DNA of 37,102 nucleotides from the NCBI GenBank assembly GCA_002238805.1, contig MPNB01000031.1, forward strand, positions 1 to 37,102, read 5' to 3'. The position numbers and the translations under genes were made by a program. The notes below the pieces were generated by a model. It was given only the letters and a program-made list of their open reading frames with translations. It did not search any database and was not told the origin of the DNA. Origin of the DNA: Rhodothermaceae bacterium bin80 (GTDB lineage: Bacteria; Bacteroidota; Rhodothermia; Rhodothermales; Bin80). Shown here one piece after another: positions 1 through 8,616 of this stretch; positions within the stretch are counted from its first letter, which is position 1; the number at the start of each line of letters is the position of its first letter.

Positions 1-2
1 CC

Positions 3-140
3 ACGGTCACGACGGCGGCCGTGGACCGGTTTGTGCATCACAGCGTGATCCTTGAACTCAACCTGCCGAGCTACCGACTTGAAGCGGCGCAACAGCGGCA
101 GAAAGCAAAGCAGGAACCGCTTGAAACTGGGTCCTCCTGA
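3..140 (+). CDS. istB: IstB-like ATPase of an IS21-family element, 3' end only
   Basis: The first codons of the window read in one frame to a TGA at 138-140. The peptide contains TTAAVDRFVHHSVILELN, which resembles the C-terminus of IstB, the AAA+ helper ATPase of IS21-family transposition (it assists IstA in target choice and strand transfer). Only about 45 residues are visible. The Walker motifs and the partner istA would lie to the left of the window. The following 330 bases hold no gene and probably include the element's right end. The family call rests on a short but characteristic tail. Confidence 0.7.
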   Translation, partial: TVTTAAVDRFVHHSVILELNLPSYRLEAAQQRQKAKQEPLETGSS

Positions 141-206
141 ATCTACGATTGATGAATCTCTCGAACATAAATTCACCCGTATCTCACTTGGTTCGTGTCC
201 ATCTCG

Positions 207-301
207 GACTGACAATTTGTCAGTCGGGGCGCAGACGAAATTCGTGGGATTTATCGCGCGCAACTTCGCTCCGCAGCTCGCTGCTCCGCTTCGTTGCGCG
301 C
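207..301. repeat. Inverted repeats in the flank of the IS21-type element
   Basis: Two inverted repeats lie just after istB. One is a perfect 9-bp palindrome around a single T (207-225). The other is a 9-bp GCGCGCAAC/GTTGCGCGC pair (256-264 and 293-301). Further right, near 330-360, the 14-mers ACTTTTAATTGTCG and AATTTTAATTGACG are similar direct repeats. IS21 elements often carry repeated motifs near their ends, so this stretch probably contains the right terminus, but I cannot fix the boundary. No gene is seen between 141 and 472. Confidence 0.4.
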
Positions 302-382
302 CCTCCTCCAATGGAACTTTTAAAGGAAACTTTTAATTGTCGTCGAGGTAAATTTTAATTGACGTTAGACAAATGATCAAAC

Positions 383-402
383 ATGCCGCGCGTCGGCATT
401 TT
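383..402 (+). terminator. Possible rho-independent terminator hairpin
   Basis: ATGCCG and CGGCAT form a 6-bp stem around a 5-base loop, followed by four T on the plus strand. It could stop transcription coming out of the IS21 element. On the minus strand, where the helicase gene ends at 473, the T-run is weaker. The stem is short, so this is tentative. Confidence 0.3.
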
Positions 403-472
403 GAGGGCATCCCCTCCGGGATAGTCCAAGTTGAATTGGTGTAATTCTTGAAACGTCAGAGTGGGCGGCCTC

Positions 473-3400
473 CTAAGCGGCAAGACGCGCGGTGCGAGCA
501 ATATCGGCTGGGATTGGGTACTTCATTTTCCAGATAATGCTCATAGGCTGTTCTCCATTATGTGACTGATATGATACGGGCCCTAGGAATTTGAATGGCA
601 TTGTCATTCCAGAATCAGTTTTTTTGGCCACTCGAACAAACAATAAAGGCGTCACTCCAAGGGCTTCATGGTCTGTATGGCGGCAGCCAACTTTGCTGTC
701 TGATTTGGTTCGGTTCTGGGATTCCCAGTGGAAGAGATGAGAATTGATAGGATAGTCTCCATACATTGTGCTCCTTGCAAAATATTCTTCTGATTTCTGA
801 ATAGTGACGAAAAGAAGGTCACATTTTGTTATTTCATCAAACTTCACCCCCTCTTTTGGTCTTTGAAGTTTCCCATTCCCGACCAAGTTGAAAGCACCCG
901 CAATTTCTGTTCTCGAATATGTGGCATATAAGTCTAAGGGAACTATTGGATTGACTGAATACTCGGAGGGGACATTTGCAATTTCCTCTGCTAATAAATC
1001 CGTTACAGAGATGAGTTCTTTACAGATAGCAGGATGATCAAGCATTTTATTATAGCCCGCATTCAGGTCGCTTGCAGCCTCTCTACCCAGCAGCATACAT
1101 ACCAGCATAAGGAGTCGTCGCCGGTCTCTTTCAGAGAGTTCGTGTATATTCAGAAGCCCCCTGGCAGCTCTGCGCATGAAATTGAGTCGGGAAGCGTCGT
1201 CAGCATGAATCAACAATCGTAATCTGCCTCCGATCTTATCCTCGTCTGGCCCTTTGGACAGGATGGCAATTCCTGCCTCCCGGCTAAGCAATGCGAAACT
1301 GTGAGGTTTTTTGGAATAAAATTCTTCGACAGACAGCCCTGCTTCACTCAGAAAGGTCCCCAGGGTTGCTTGGTCTCCCAATCGTTGAAGCAAGTTCTTC
1401 AGCTCGTTACGGTTACTACGAAGTTGCGACTTGAGATTGTTCAGAATGACCTCCTGGCTTTCCTGATCCAACTGGAGAGAGCATCCTGATGGCAGAGCAG
1501 GAAAGTCATCCTTGACCGCCTCTTTAATAGATTTACGTGTACCTCCCCCAAGCATAGCCCGAAGTGCATGGTCGAATCGAAATTGTCTCGCACTATTGCT
1601 GATAAAATCCAGGACTGTTAGACAGTTTTTGCCCTCCGAGAAACGAAGTCCACGTCCCAATTGCTGGGTAAATACGGTAGCACTACTGGTTGGTCTCAGC
1701 ATCAGGATGGTATCCACCGGAGGGATGTCTACACCTTCTCCGAGTACATCCACAGAGAAGAGTACGTTCACTTCGCACTTTCTTAGCAGGTTCTGAGCGT
1801 TTTTTCGTTCTTCTTTGGGGGTCTTCCCCGTAATGCAGGCGGCAGGAATTCCCGCATCGTTAAATTTTCGCGTCATGAATTCTGCATGAGATATACTGAC
1901 GCAAAACCCTAGCGCACGCATCTTCAGCGGATCGGCAATGTGGTCGCGGACTGCTTTCAGAATCTTGCGTACACGAATGTCATCAGCGGTAAAGAGGCGA
2001 CTCAATTCAGCGTCGTCATATTTACCCCGAACCCATCGCACAGAAGATAAGTCTCCACCGTCATGTCGCCCAAAATAATGGAAAGGAACCAATAGGCCAC
2101 GATCAATAGCATCCCAGACTCGCAGCTCTGCAGCAATACGGCCCCCGAACCAGGATAGAATATCTCTTCCATCCGCACGTTCTGGAGTCGCAGTGAGTCC
2201 AAGCAGATAACGGGGTTGAAAATGCTCAAGGAGTCTCTGATAAGTTTTTGCAGCAGCGTGATGAAATTCATCCACAATAATCATCCCGAAATGCCTTTTG
2301 TCGATCTTGCCGAGATCAAAGTTTGCAAGGGACTGAACGGAAGCAAATACATGGTCCCATTTTTGGGGCTGTGATCCGTCCACGTAATCTTCCCCGAAGC
2401 TATTGTGCTTCAAGGCATCTCGAAAAGTCGTGCGTGCCTGCTCCAGGATTTCCTTTCTATGGGCAATGAACAGGAGACGAAGCGGACTCCTATGGTTGTC
2501 TAGTCGACGGTAATCCAGTGCGGCCATGACGGTTTTGCCCGTACCGGTGGCTGCAACAACAAGATTGCGTGTTCGACCGTGGACCGTGCGTTCCACATCC
2601 AATTTGTCCAGGATCTCCTGCTGGAACGGATAAGGATGAACATCCAGGCTAATAATGTGACCCGGCCGAAGCTCATCTTTGACGGCTTCATTTAATTGCT
2701 CTTGGGATTCTGGGCTGCCATCATAGGTTTCGAATTCTATGTCTTCCCAGTAGCTGTTGAAGACAGTTTCGATTTTATCAATGATTCGCCCGGCGTCCAC
2801 TTTGGACAACCGGACATTCCATTCAAGTCCATCCAGCTGTGCCGCTGCGCTGAGGTTTGACGAACCAACGAAAGCAGTTGAAAAACCCGTATTACGGCGA
2901 ATCAACCATGCTTTTGCATGGAGTCGTGTCCGTCGGATGTCATACGAGATTTTCACCTTAGCGCCCATCTGGATCAGTTCATCAATGGCCTGCTGCTCGG
3001 TTGCCTTCATATAGACCGTAGTGATCACCCGTAGGCATCCTCCCCTTGCGATAAAATCCTGCAATGCTTCGCGTACAAGACGAAGTCCCGACCACTTGAT
3101 AAACGCTACCAGAACATCGATCTGGTCGGCAGACTCGATTTCCCGCTTCAGTTCATATCCAATGCGGTGGTCATTTGAAGCATTCGTCAATAGCTCTGAG
3201 TGCGAAAGGGGGATTCCCGGCCGCGGGGTCTGTGTCTTTGTATGCGCTTGGATTCCTCGTACAAGCTCTTTCAACCGGGTGTTTGTTACAAAATCCGATT
3301 GCTGTACTACATCGCCTCGCGTATTTTTTTCGATAATCCGAATCAGATGATTGGTCAATTCGACTTGGGCTTTCGTGTGCTGACCAGTGAGTGCACGTTC

Positions 3401-3556
3401 GATAAGTTTGTTCAGATGCTGGGACAACAGTCTGGCCCCAGTATGATTCTGCAGCCTCTCCGTGTGAGCCCGTAGTGAAGGATCCTCTTCAACGACATCG
3501 TGATTCCCTTCCGTAAAGACTTTGTCATACAGGCCGGTAGTCAGTTTCTCTGGCAT
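473..3556 (-). CDS. PLD-like nuclease / superfamily 2 helicase / DUF3427 protein
   Basis: A large protein of about 1027 aa from the ATG at 3556 (a GTG lies two codons upstream; neither has a clear ribosome site). Residues ~130-270 look like the phospholipase-D-like domain seen at the N-terminus of some DEXD helicases, with an H215-x-K217 pair and GSSNLS. An SF2 helicase core follows: Walker A ATGTGKT (338-344), DEFHH (431-435), TATP (457-460) and motif VI QQLGRGLR (633-640). The C-terminal ~150 residues resemble DUF3427. Known relatives are ATP-dependent DNA or RNA helicases, often in variable genome regions and suspected of acting in defence or restriction. It stands alone beside an IS21 element, with no methylase or partner visible, so a defence role is inference. 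The gene appears intact. Confidence 0.85.
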   Translation of the reverse strand: MPEKLTTGLYDKVFTEGNHDVVEEDPSLRAHTERLQNHTGARLLSQHLNKLIERALTGQHTKAQVELTNHLIRIIEKNTRGDVVQQSDFVTNTRLKELVRGIQAHTKTQTPRPGIPLSHSELLTNASNDHRIGYELKREIESADQIDVLVAFIKWSGLRLVREALQDFIARGGCLRVITTVYMKATEQQAIDELIQMGAKVKISYDIRRTRLHAKAWLIRRNTGFSTAFVGSSNLSAAAQLDGLEWNVRLSKVDAGRIIDKIETVFNSYWEDIEFETYDGSPESQEQLNEAVKDELRPGHIISLDVHPYPFQQEILDKLDVERTVHGRTRNLVVAATGTGKTVMAALDYRRLDNHRSPLRLLFIAHRKEILEQARTTFRDALKHNSFGEDYVDGSQPQKWDHVFASVQSLANFDLGKIDKRHFGMIIVDEFHHAAAKTYQRLLEHFQPRYLLGLTATPERADGRDILSWFGGRIAAELRVWDAIDRGLLVPFHYFGRHDGGDLSSVRWVRGKYDDAELSRLFTADDIRVRKILKAVRDHIADPLKMRALGFCVSISHAEFMTRKFNDAGIPAACITGKTPKEERKNAQNLLRKCEVNVLFSVDVLGEGVDIPPVDTILMLRPTSSATVFTQQLGRGLRFSEGKNCLTVLDFISNSARQFRFDHALRAMLGGGTRKSIKEAVKDDFPALPSGCSLQLDQESQEVILNNLKSQLRSNRNELKNLLQRLGDQATLGTFLSEAGLSVEEFYSKKPHSFALLSREAGIAILSKGPDEDKIGGRLRLLIHADDASRLNFMRRAARGLLNIHELSERDRRRLLMLVCMLLGREAASDLNAGYNKMLDHPAICKELISVTDLLAEEIANVPSEYSVNPIVPLDLYATYSRTEIAGAFNLVGNGKLQRPKEGVKFDEITKCDLLFVTIQKSEEYFARSTMYGDYPINSHLFHWESQNRTKSDSKVGCRHTDHEALGVTPLLFVRVAKKTDSGMTMPFKFLGPVSYQSHNGEQPMSIIWKMKYPIPADIARTARLAA

Positions 3557-3562
3557 TACCAC

Positions 3563-3937
3563 TGAGCGGTAGTTATTGCTTTATTCGCACCTGGTTCGCC
3601 AGCTGCCAGCTGTTGTTCCCATTTTGCAGGAAAGCACATGTTCACGCGTAAAATTCCCAAAGGTCGCTGTCATTCTAATTGATACTAGACACGGACGCCG
3701 GTCTATCACACAGACCAGGAGTACCGGGGGATTTCAAGATCGCGGTGCAGCAGTATTCGGCCTTTCGGCCCGACTACCCAGTTTGAAAACACAAATCAAG
3801 GTCAAGGACCACTAAGCGGGAGTGTATGCACATGACCGGTACTAAAGTCTTCAGCAAGATGTATCGTGACCGTGATCTCAATCAGCAGCCGACGAAGGTC
3901 CAGTAAAAGATTTCTGACCAGAACGCGAAGAAGACGC
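3563..3937. other. Intergenic stretch without a recognisable gene
   Basis: About 375 bases lie between the helicase start and the end of the sulfatase gene. Short open frames occur on both strands, but none resembles a known protein and none has a convincing start. A GGCC-TTTC-GGCC mini-hairpin lies at 3759-3770. TGACCAG (3915-3921) and CTGGTCA (3947-3953) form an inverted repeat across the sulfatase stop codon and may help end that transcript. The helicase promoter should lie here, but I cannot point to it. Confidence 0.5.
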
Positions 3938-5692
3938 TTAGGAGTCCTGGTCAGTGATGCGCTCCAACCGTAACAGACGGATATCAGCAACCGCTGTACC
4001 TGGGACGCTGGTCGCGCGCAGTGATAGAGGTTTGCGCCCTGCTTCAAGGAAAATCTGCCCCAGTGGCAACGGACGAAAATCCTTTACATACGACTCAATC
4101 CGAAGTACACGGTCTTCATCCATTCCATATTCCGGTGGATCATGTGCCTCAACAATCATTGCTTCCGCTGCACCATCACCAAAACTCAGAGTGATTTGCG
4201 CCCCTTCATCCCCTGGTGTAGCCGTATAGTACAGCGTGGCCATATAATTCCCCGCCGTAAGGACCTCAGTATCCCAGATAATAGCATCATCCGTACTCGT
4301 CCAATTTGTAAGGAAGCTATCATTCGGGTACCTGTTGGAGCGAAGAATTCCGCCCGATCCCACTGCATCTCGGGCAGGTAACCAGGTTACCTCATGGTCC
4401 GCATGTCCCACCGTGAATGGCCTCTCCTCAAACGTTTCAGGAACCGCTTCGTCTATCCAGGCATCCTTCACTTGGCGAAGAGAGTCTGCCAACTCCAGAT
4501 GTTCTGCTGCTATATTCTGTCGCTGCTCCGGATCATCAACCATGTTGAAGAGCTGTCCCGTATGATCCAACCGATGTGTTTGTGTACGTACACTGGTACG
4601 TCCATTCCAGTGTGAAAAAATCATACGCTCCGGCACAACATCAGCATTGCCTGTAAGCAGAGGTGCAAAACTGACTCCATCCAGCGGATATTGGGTATTG
4701 AGCTCGAGGCCGGTAAGCTCAGCCAATGTTGGCATTAAATCAATGGCAGCAGTGATATCAGTAATTACAACGTTCGCAGCAATGGTACCCGTCCACTGCA
4801 TCAGAAGAGGCGAACGGACCCCACCTTCATCAGTGGATCCCTTCCTTCCTTTCATGCCTGCATTCCAGCGTGCACCATTAGGACCATTATCCGAGAAATA
4901 AAGCACAATGGTATCCTCAGACAGAGATAATTCATCCAGTAAGGCTAACACACGCCCCACATTCCAATCGATGTTGAGTGTCATCGCAAGTGCTGCCCGT
5001 GTGTGCAGCGTGTCCTCCCGTTCAGGGTCACGATGATTCTGAAGTAATCTTGGTACGCTGTCCCACCATTGGTCCGGCACCTGCATAGGAGAGTGAGGGG
5101 TGTTGTAGGGCAAAAAAACCAGGAATGGAGATTCCCGATTTTCGCTGATGAACTCCATGGCTGCCTGTGTCAGGTCATCCGGCAGATATCCCTCTCCCTG
5201 AACAAGTTCGTTATTCAATTCAAGAGGCGGCGAGAAATAATGCCCCCAGTGTCCAGAGGCAAATCCATAAAAATGATCGAACCCCCGACTGTTGGGGTGA
5301 TATGGAGGCTGCTGCCCGTTGTGCCACTTCCCAAACACACCCGTCACATAGCCAGCTTCCTGGAATACCTCAGCAAGTGTTGTCTCGTCTGCATTCATGC
5401 GCTCTGAACCTGCACTGGTCCCATGCACCCCCGACCGTGTGTGATACCGCCCTGTCAAAAGTTCAGCACGGGTCGGAGAGCAAACAGGACTAACATAGAA
5501 GCGATCGAACCTGACCCCTGAGGTAGCCATTCGATCGAGGTTTGATGTGTTGATGCTGGTATTGCCATTTATAGACAAATCTCCCCATCCTTGATCATCA
5601 GCTAAAATGATAATTACATTGGGCTGACGCTCCGTGTTGCCACAGGCAGAAAAAAGGATTAAGACCAGCAATAAGAGTACTATACGAGACAT
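3938..5692 (-). CDS. Lipoprotein sulfatase (arylsulfatase type)
   Basis: A 584-aa type I sulfatase that hydrolyses sulfate esters, probably on a polysaccharide or glycan. The N-terminus is a lipoprotein signal with lipobox LFSAC (Cys17), so the enzyme should be anchored outside the cytoplasm. Family landmarks are metal-binding D32-D33 in ADDQGWGD, the maturation motif C71-S-P-T-R (Cys converted to formylglycine), R75, K122 and H124 in GKWHN, and a later SDNGPNG metal site. The last ~170 residues, past the alkaline-phosphatase-like fold, look like an extra beta-rich domain. The substrate cannot be told from sequence. It lies 51 bp downstream of ispE on the same strand and may be co-transcribed. 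No sulfatase-maturing enzyme is in the window. No clear ribosome site precedes the ATG. Confidence 0.92.
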   Translation of the reverse strand: MSRIVLLLLVLILFSACGNTERQPNVIIILADDQGWGDLSINGNTSINTSNLDRMATSGVRFDRFYVSPVCSPTRAELLTGRYHTRSGVHGTSAGSERMNADETTLAEVFQEAGYVTGVFGKWHNGQQPPYHPNSRGFDHFYGFASGHWGHYFSPPLELNNELVQGEGYLPDDLTQAAMEFISENRESPFLVFLPYNTPHSPMQVPDQWWDSVPRLLQNHRDPEREDTLHTRAALAMTLNIDWNVGRVLALLDELSLSEDTIVLYFSDNGPNGARWNAGMKGRKGSTDEGGVRSPLLMQWTGTIAANVVITDITAAIDLMPTLAELTGLELNTQYPLDGVSFAPLLTGNADVVPERMIFSHWNGRTSVRTQTHRLDHTGQLFNMVDDPEQRQNIAAEHLELADSLRQVKDAWIDEAVPETFEERPFTVGHADHEVTWLPARDAVGSGGILRSNRYPNDSFLTNWTSTDDAIIWDTEVLTAGNYMATLYYTATPGDEGAQITLSFGDGAAEAMIVEAHDPPEYGMDEDRVLRIESYVKDFRPLPLGQIFLEAGRKPLSLRATSVPGTAVADIRLLRLERITDQDS

Positions 5693-5743
5693 GAAAAAAT
5701 CAGCGGTGCTATTATTGGGAGTTGTAAGATCGCCAATTAACGA

Positions 5744-6577
5744 CTAAGGCGGACCTTCACACCAAGTCGTGCAGCCCCTTGCTGCGGCTTCTTTAGCGGC
5801 GTCCTCCGCACACTTGTAGCTCTCAAACACGCCATAAACCCCTGAACCCGTCCCTGTAAGAGATGCGAAAAGCGCGCCTGCACGCATCAAGTCAGATTTA
5901 GTCCTGCGAAGTACAGGCCACTGCGAAAATACAGGCCCTTCAAAATCATTGGTCAATTCAAGCCTCCAACGATCTAAGTCATTGGAGCGAACCACTTCGG
6001 CTAAATCTGCACGACCAGTCTCGCGTACTTCAACGTGCTGAAAAGCCCATGCCGTTGAAATATGAACAGGGTTCACCACAACTGCCAGACTAAAGGGAAA
6101 ACGATAACCTTCCAGAGGAGAAAGCACTTCGCCCCTGCCTCGTGCATATGCAGTACATCGTCGTAAAAAGAACGGCACATCTGATCCAAGGCCCAACGCC
6201 AGCGACGCAAGTGGTATCGTCGTGGAATCCAGGCGCCAGAGCTTGCACAGGATTTGCAACACGGTTGCTGCATCGCTTGATCCGCCACCAAGCCCCGCGC
6301 CGTGTGGTAAAACCTTCGTCAGGTGCAGTACTGCACCCAGATCAACCCCACCAGAGGCCTTAAGTAGTCTGGCCGCGCGTACAACCAGGTTATCCTCCCC
6401 ACTGGACAGCGTCGTGTCCGTGCAGGTTAGGCTAATAGTTTCGGCGTAATCTGCTGTGAGTGTGTCGGCCCAACCTATTGGATGAAACACTGTAGCTAGA
6501 TCATGATATCCGTCTGTTCGCTTGCGTAATACATGCAATCCCAGATTGATCTTGGCCGGGGCAGTTGCAGATAACAC
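5744..6577 (-). CDS. ispE: 4-diphosphocytidyl-2-C-methyl-D-erythritol kinase
   Basis: A GHMP kinase that phosphorylates CDP-methylerythritol in the non-mevalonate (MEP) isoprenoid pathway, in the cytoplasm. The frame is open to 6673, but family members start close to the APAKINLGLHVL motif. The GTG at 6577 gives MLSATAPAKINLG and 277 aa, the usual family length, so I chose it. Residues 91-104 hold the glycine-rich ATP loop PHGAGLGGGSSDAA. K9 in the N-terminal motif and the later LGSDVPFF segment match the substrate site. The gene diverges from the polysaccharide operon starting at 6898 and precedes the sulfatase on the same strand. The function call is firm; the exact start is less so. Confidence 0.93.
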   Translation of the reverse strand: MLSATAPAKINLGLHVLRKRTDGYHDLATVFHPIGWADTLTADYAETISLTCTDTTLSSGEDNLVVRAARLLKASGGVDLGAVLHLTKVLPHGAGLGGGSSDAATVLQILCKLWRLDSTTIPLASLALGLGSDVPFFLRRCTAYARGRGEVLSPLEGYRFPFSLAVVVNPVHISTAWAFQHVEVRETGRADLAEVVRSNDLDRWRLELTNDFEGPVFSQWPVLRRTKSDLMRAGALFASLTGTGSGVYGVFESYKCAEDAAKEAAARGCTTWCEGPP

Positions 6578-6897
6578 GTGTGAGTTGGCAATAAATTGGA
6601 ATATGCGGGTACCCGTGTTATTGTATGCCGTTCCATGTGTATACAACATTGGTATCACGACCAACGCAGTCAATCAGCCAGATCGTGTCCGTAATCCGCA
6701 CTAATGATGTACATCAATTAACTGCTTTCATGCCTCAACCAGACAATGCTCAGAAAAAATCATGTACTTCGAAGTTCAATGCCGAAACATGCTCTGCCAC
6801 GCATCGTTGTATGCTCCACTTTCCGCTCAGCTTCCATCACCCACATCGCTGCATCGGCTACTCCGTTGTCCCTTTGTTCGTGAAATCTTCTTCGCCG
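6578..6897. promoter_or_regulatory. Divergent intergenic region between ispE and the polysaccharide operon
   Basis: 320 bases separate the two divergent starts. The plus-strand frame of the export gene stays open through most of it, but the translated stretch lacks any family resemblance and ends just before a clear signal peptide, so I treat it as untranslated. Promoters for both directions must lie here. I cannot identify them with confidence. Confidence 0.4.
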
Positions 6898-8616
6898 ATG
6901 CGCAAGCTCACCGTCTGCTGGGTTGCTGTCTTTTTTCTGGCACTAACTGTACCAGCCAGTGCTCAGATCACTCCTAACAGCGTGTCCTCTCTCAGTGTGA
7001 CCCCGGATGACCCCCAGGAGGAACTCCGAAGAGCCATGCTTACACAGATTGGGCAATCCGGCTTCCTCGCACTGGAGGGTGCCGTCGATCCCAATGAATA
7101 TCTGGTTGGTCCCGGCGACATCTTCCGTGTAATGATTGGAGGCCTGAACCCAGTCGAAATTCCACTGACCGTCTCAGTTTCCGGCATACTACCTCTTCCA
7201 GAGGTCGGCACCCTGGATGCCGGTGGCAAAACGTTGGCAGAGGTCGAACGTAGTGCAATAAAGCTGCTTGAATCCAGATATGCAAATGCCCCCATCAGCT
7301 TCTCCCTAGCGCAGGCCCGAAGCTTCTATGTTCATGTCACAGGCTCAGTTATCAAAACTGGTCGATACCTGATGTTTCCCGTTTCGCGTGTAAGTGATGT
7401 TGTATTCCAAGCTCTCTCCTCCGGTGTAATGACCACGAGACAAACCAGCGAAGATGTAGAAGTTGATTTTGTGGCTCCTGAACAACTGTTCCGACCGGAA
7501 ACCAATGAGGCCTATAAGCCTGCACTGAGGAATATCCGGGTGCAGCATGCAGACGGAACAGAAGATTTGATTGATCTGCCCCGTTACCAAACGACAGGTA
7601 ATACAGATTACAATCCGTTCCTGCAGGATGGCGATCGGATCAACGTTCCTGCTTATCACGAAAATCGTGAGGGGGTACGTGTTTCCGGTGATGTCGCATG
7701 GCCCGGCCTGTACGACTGGCGCCCTGATGATACTATTGCCAGCCTCCTTGACCTTGCAACGGGAGGGCGCCCGCTAAATGGAGCAACTCAGTTCCGCCTT
7801 ATACGATGGAGTGATGGAGCCTATTACACAGTACTTGATCAGAGTATTGAGGAGTTGGAACAGAACTCAATGAGAGAACAGCCACTCATGGCCGGCGACC
7901 ACCTCACTGTCTATGAGCAGAAAACTGCCACAGCAAAAATCGAAGGGTGGGTTGAATACCCCGGCGAGTACCGCATAGAGGGGGGCATAACGACGCTAAC
8001 CCAGTTGGTCAAACTGGCAGGTGGACTCAGAGACGGTGCCAGCACCAGTGCGGCCACACTGGAACGTACAAGCCAAAATATTCTAGTAGATGCTCCTGAG
8101 GATCTTGCGGAATCTCAGTTGATACCAACCCCCGACAGTGACCCGACCGGCCAATTGTTCGCTCAAGGCTTTCAGAGACCTTTTTCCGGTGAAGTCGGCA
8201 GCCATGTAGCCGCAGACATTGCCGGAGCACTGGCCGGCAGTAACAAAGATATTGTACTCTACGACGGAGATCGACTGATCTTTCCGCGTGACGAAGGCAC
8301 AGTCCTGGTAACCGGACACGTTCCTCAGCCAGGTTATGTAACCTTTGTGTCGGGGATGACTGCCCAGCACTATATAGATCGTGCCGGAGGCCTAGGGCCA
8401 GAGGCCGAAAAAATTTATATCTATGACGGAAGCAGTTCCTCCGTGCGACAGGGATTGAATGAACCCGTACGCCCGGGGGACACTATTTTCGTTTATCGTC
8501 TAGTACAACTAACCGTGACTGCCCGCCAAGCACGCGCACAGCAATTTCAGATCCTGATTGCGGGCCTATCTGCCGCAGCAACCGTAACTCTCGTTATCTG
8601 GAACGTGCTTCAATGA
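6898..8616 (+). CDS. Polysaccharide export outer-membrane protein with SLBB domains (Wza-like)
   Basis: A 572-aa protein from the ATG at 6898, chosen because it gives a signal peptide (MRKLTVCWVAVFFLALTVPASAQ); an in-frame extension to 6625 looks spurious. The first ~200 residues after the signal contain a poly-export domain (YLVGPGDIFRVMIGG, then VHVTGSVIKTGRYL). At least three SLBB repeats follow, seen as VRVSGDVAWPGLYDW, AKIEGWVEYPGEYRI and VLVTGHVPQPGYVTF. A C-terminal hydrophobic segment (ILIAGLSAAATVTLVIW) could span the outer membrane, as the C-terminal helix of Wza does. Unlike classical Wza there is no lipobox. It starts a + strand operon: its stop overlaps the next ATG in ATGA. Role: export channel for a capsule, exopolysaccharide or O-antigen. 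Confidence 0.88.
   Translation: MRKLTVCWVAVFFLALTVPASAQITPNSVSSLSVTPDDPQEELRRAMLTQIGQSGFLALEGAVDPNEYLVGPGDIFRVMIGGLNPVEIPLTVSVSGILPLPEVGTLDAGGKTLAEVERSAIKLLESRYANAPISFSLAQARSFYVHVTGSVIKTGRYLMFPVSRVSDVVFQALSSGVMTTRQTSEDVEVDFVAPEQLFRPETNEAYKPALRNIRVQHADGTEDLIDLPRYQTTGNTDYNPFLQDGDRINVPAYHENREGVRVSGDVAWPGLYDWRPDDTIASLLDLATGGRPLNGATQFRLIRWSDGAYYTVLDQSIEELEQNSMREQPLMAGDHLTVYEQKTATAKIEGWVEYPGEYRIEGGITTLTQLVKLAGGLRDGASTSAATLERTSQNILVDAPEDLAESQLIPTPDSDPTGQLFAQGFQRPFSGEVGSHVAADIAGALAGSNKDIVLYDGDRLIFPRDEGTVLVTGHVPQPGYVTFVSGMTAQHYIDRAGGLGPEAEKIYIYDGSSSSVRQGLNEPVRPGDTIFVYRLVQLTVTARQARAQQFQILIAGLSAAATVTLVIWNVLQ

Noticed and set aside
3576..4047. Open frames on both strands between the helicase and sulfatase genes
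   Set aside because: No family resemblance, no ribosome site, and one of them overlaps the sulfatase coding end antisense. They look like chance frames.
6625..6897. N-terminal extension of the polysaccharide export protein
   Set aside because: The extension would put 91 residues before a clear signal peptide; the peptide would then be internal and not function.
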